From contig CALAUH010000298.1 in the NCBI GenBank assembly GCA_937892225.1, positions 1 through 6,396 of the forward strand: a DNA stretch of 6,396 nt, read 5' to 3'. This DNA is from an uncultured Treponema sp. (GTDB lineage: Bacteria; Spirochaetota; Spirochaetia; Treponematales; Treponemataceae). The notes below the pieces were generated by a model. The model was not told the origin of the DNA. It ran no database searches and worked only from the letters and a program-made list of their open reading frames with translations. The translations under genes were made by a program, and so were the position numbers. This document shows, in pieces, positions 5,104 through 6,396 of this stretch (its first letter is position 1; each line of letters begins with the position of its first letter).

Positions 5104-5768
5104 AAATATTTTTTCTGCTCATCCGTTATGCGAAAACTTTCGCGGGCCTTTTGAATTGCTTTATTGTGAGTCCAGTCATCAAGTTTGTTTTGCTGAAGAA
5201 ATGGAATTGTTTCGTCCCACTGTTTAAAAAGCGCATCTGCAAAAAGCCAGGCTGTCATCATATTTACGTAATATTCTTCACTACGGATTTTTGCGGCCCA
5301 TTCAAGATATTCTGGACTAAATTCTTCATCAAGGAAATATTTTTTTATTAAAAGCATGGCAATTCGTTTTGTGTAAGCGTAATCATCTTCAATCCAGCTT
5401 TTGATTTTTACAATCAGTTTATCTTTATTTTTTTCAAATACTTTTGAAGAAATCGAATCACTAACAGCCCAATTTGTTACATACGGCATAAACCTTTCAA
5501 GTTCAGTTACTGCATCATCATAATTTTTAATACCATTTATAAGTGACATATGAAGTGCATTTTCTTCGTGATATTGATGAGGGAGATTTTTCATAAAAGA
5601 TTCAATTTCATCAGCAGGCAGGTCTTTTACAAGACGAATTATTTTTTTATATTCCGGCGAACGTACGCCAATAAATTTTTCCCTTGGCTCAGTTGGAACA
5701 AGTTTTGCAATAAAATCACCGTATTTTGCGTCCTGAAATTGAAAAAGAATTTCCTGAATTTTTGTCAT
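5076..5768 (-). CDS. DNA alkylation repair protein, AlkD-type HEAT-like glycosylase
   Basis: A 230-residue all-helical protein of the AlkD/COG4912 family, built from HEAT-like repeats that grip damaged DNA. AlkD enzymes remove cationic 3-methyl- and 7-methyl-purines without base flipping, and relatives such as YtkR2 excise bulky yatakemycin-type adducts. Key residues appear conserved: VTNWAVSDSI places Trp100 and Asp104 where Bacillus cereus AlkD has Trp109 and Asp113, and Trp174 in MMTAWLFADAL fits the third (Trp187). Other landmarks are GVRSPEYKKI (34-43), YHEENALHMSLI (66-77) and a basic C-terminus (KKYLKTLKKGR) suited to DNA contact. ATG at 5766-5768 follows AAAGGA by 6 nt. Convergent with Fic; divergent from the AraC regulator 221 nt away, a layout often seen when the regulator controls its neighbour. 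Confidence 0.9.
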   Translation of the reverse strand: MTKIQEILFQFQDAKYGDFIAKLVPTEPREKFIGVRSPEYKKIIRLVKDLPADEIESFMKNLPHQYHEENALHMSLINGIKNYDDAVTELERFMPYVTNWAVSDSISSKVFEKNKDKLIVKIKSWIEDDYAYTKRIAMLLIKKYFLDEEFSPEYLEWAAKIRSEEYYVNMMTAWLFADALFKQWDETIPFLQQNKLDDWTHNKAIQKARESFRITDEQKKYLKTLKKGRD

Positions 5769-5785
5769 AAGCTATCCTTTATTTT

Positions 5786-5794
5786 ATTATAGCA
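5786..5794 (-). promoter_or_regulatory. Extended -10 promoter of the AlkD gene
   Basis: The minus strand reads TGCTATAAT: a perfect TATAAT (5786-5791) with the TGN extension, about 18 bp before the start codon. No clear -35 is present, which extended -10 promoters tolerate. Transcription would start around 5779, inside or at the edge of the AAAGGA ribosome site (5775-5780). The transcript would then be almost leaderless, or a start further upstream is used. Confidence 0.5.
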
Positions 5795-5844
5795 TATTTT
5801 TGATTCTAATGGATTCTGAAAACGGAAGGTTTAGACTTTCCCCT

Positions 5845-5873
5845 CCCGACAAAACTCAGCACAAAATGTCGGG
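5845..5873. promoter_or_regulatory. Inverted repeat between divergent AlkD and AraC genes, candidate operator
   Basis: CCCGACA (5845-5851) and TGTCGGG (5867-5873) form a perfect 7-bp inverted repeat with a 15-bp AT-rich spacer, half-site centres 22 bp (two turns) apart. Its right arm overlaps the expected -35 position (5866-5871) of the AraC promoter, and the repeat is upstream of the AlkD promoter. No T-run follows it, so it is more like a protein binding site than a terminator. Confidence 0.45.
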
Positions 5874-5885
5874 CAGTAAAAATCA

Positions 5886-5894
5886 TGTTATAAT
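5886..5894 (+). promoter_or_regulatory. Extended -10 promoter of the AraC-family regulator
   Basis: TGTTATAAT contains a perfect TATAAT (5889-5894) with a TGN extension. The -35 position (5866-5871) is ATGTCG, a poor match that overlaps the inverted repeat, which suits activator- or repressor-controlled expression. The predicted leader from about 5901 to the ATG is close to 90 nt. Confidence 0.5.
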
Positions 5895-5928
5895 ATATTA
5901 AAACCACAGAGGCGCGGGCGGTCTTAAG

Positions 5929-5970
5929 ATGAAAGTGTTTCAAATGAAATGCTTTTGTTTTGCGACATGA
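5929..5970 (+). CDS. Possible leader peptide (13 residues) ahead of the AraC gene
   Basis: A small ORF within the predicted leader encodes MKVFQMKCFCFAT and ends with TGA at 5968-5970, 19 nt before the AraC start. It is rich in Phe and Cys (CFCF). It has only a weak upstream ribosome site (GCGG, about 9 nt away). An ORF this short can easily occur by chance, so it is listed as a candidate only. Confidence 0.2.
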   Translation: MKVFQMKCFCFAT

Positions 5971-5979
5971 CTTTGCGTC

Positions 5980-5984
5980 GGAGG
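5980..5984 (+). promoter_or_regulatory. Ribosome binding site of the AraC-family gene
   Basis: GGAGG lies 5 nt before the ATG at 5990 and fixes that start. CGAC (5963-5966) could pair with GTCG (5977-5980), a weak hairpin touching the first base of the site. Confidence 0.8.
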
Positions 5985-5989
5985 TGAAA

Positions 5990-6396
5990 ATGACTTGGCT
6001 CGAAGCTATCAAAAAATCTATCTGCTACATTGAAGACCATCTTACTGATGATCTGACTATAGAACAAATTGCAAATGAAGTTTATATTTCTCCATTTTAT
6101 TTTCAAAAAGGTTTTTCTATTATGTGCGAAATGACTGTGAGTGAATACATCAGAAATAGAAGACTTTCTTTGGCCGGCAGAGATTTGAGAATTGATGGAA
6201 GTAAAGTAATCGACGTTGCAATGAAATATGGATACGATTCACCAGATAGTTTTACAAAAGCGTTCACTCGTTTTCACGGAATAACGCCAGTTCAGGCGAA
6301 AAATGGAGAAGGAGAACTTAAAAACTTTCTTCCCTTAAAAGTACAAATTTCTATGAAAGGTGGTTTTGAAATGGAATGCAAAATTATTAAAAAGCC
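5990..6396 (+). CDS. AraC-family transcriptional regulator, N-terminal part (partial)
   Basis: The first 135 residues are in the window and the frame is still open at the edge. Two AraC-type helix-turn-helix motifs are at the N-terminus. The first is LTIEQIANEVYISPFYFQKGF (about 22-42), followed by SEYIRNRRLSLAGRDL. The second is KVIDVAMKYGYDSPDSFTKAF (about 71-91), followed by the family signature FHGITPVQAK. Having DNA-binding motifs first, then a linker (LKNFLPLKVQISMKGGF) and the start of a new strand (MECKIIKK), is the arrangement of Rob-like regulators whose C-terminus is a GyrI-type effector domain; that second domain lies mostly outside the window and is inferred. It has its own promoter and strong GGAGG. 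Divergence from the AlkD gene suggests it may control it, perhaps after sensing a toxic small molecule. Confidence 0.88.
   Translation, partial: MTWLEAIKKSICYIEDHLTDDLTIEQIANEVYISPFYFQKGFSIMCEMTVSEYIRNRRLSLAGRDLRIDGSKVIDVAMKYGYDSPDSFTKAFTRFHGITPVQAKNGEGELKNFLPLKVQISMKGGFEMECKIIKK

Noticed and set aside
4848..6106. ORFs opposite the Fic, AlkD and AraC genes (4848-5054, 5151-5351, 5550-5792, 5806-6012, 5924-6106)
   Set aside because: Low-complexity, Phe/Ile/Lys-rich translations on the wrong strand of recognised genes or across promoter regions.

Overview
The window is an AT-rich bacterial chromosomal segment with short intergenic gaps. Strong AGGAGG-type ribosome binding sites precede most genes, and TAA, TAG and TGA are all used as stops, so there is no sign of a recoded genetic code. 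The gene families (DUF3781, SAP/DUF6434, the long GyrI-like proteins, ClbS/DfsB, the short SPL-type radical SAM proteins, RhuM-Fic, TacAT-type GNAT toxins) are common in host-associated anaerobes such as treponemes and gut clostridia. I lean towards a Treponema-like spirochete, but the sequence does not settle this. There is no transposase, integrase, tRNA, rRNA or CRISPR array.

Layout. (1) Bases 1-56 hold the C-terminal tail of a plus-strand gene. (2) Bases 64-833, minus strand, hold a two-gene type II toxin-antitoxin module: a DUF1778 ribbon-helix-helix antitoxin and then a GNAT acetyltransferase toxin that starts at a TTG overlapping the antitoxin stop. Its promoter has a 17-bp spacer containing two GTAC half-sites. 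(3) Bases 964-3910, plus strand, hold a tight five-gene run: DUF3781 protein, SAP/DUF6434 protein, GyrI-like protein, ClbS/DfsB protein and SPL-type radical SAM enzyme. Genes overlap or lie 0-48 nt apart, so they are probably co-transcribed. (4) Bases 3911-4119 are a non-coding gap with a nested, possibly pseudoknotted structured element. (5) Bases 4120-5046 hold a RhuM-Fic protein, which converges on (6) an AlkD-type DNA alkylation repair protein at 5076-5768, minus strand; a hairpin between them can terminate both. (7) After a regulatory gap with an inverted repeat and a small upstream ORF, an AraC-family regulator starts at 5990 and runs off the window.

Working together. The middle of the window gathers three families with published links to resistance against cyclopropane-type DNA alkylators: GyrI-like proteins (some hydrolyse cyclopropanoid toxins such as yatakemycin and CC-1065), ClbS/DfsB (ClbS protects against colibactin) and AlkD-type glycosylases (YtkR2 removes yatakemycin adducts). 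They sit with a radical SAM enzyme of the spore-photoproduct-lyase superfamily and an AraC regulator whose C-terminus begins like a GyrI-type sensor domain. My main hypothesis is that this is a defence locus against bulky alkylating genotoxins, with separate layers for detoxifying the drug and repairing DNA. This rests on family membership and gene order, not on direct evidence.
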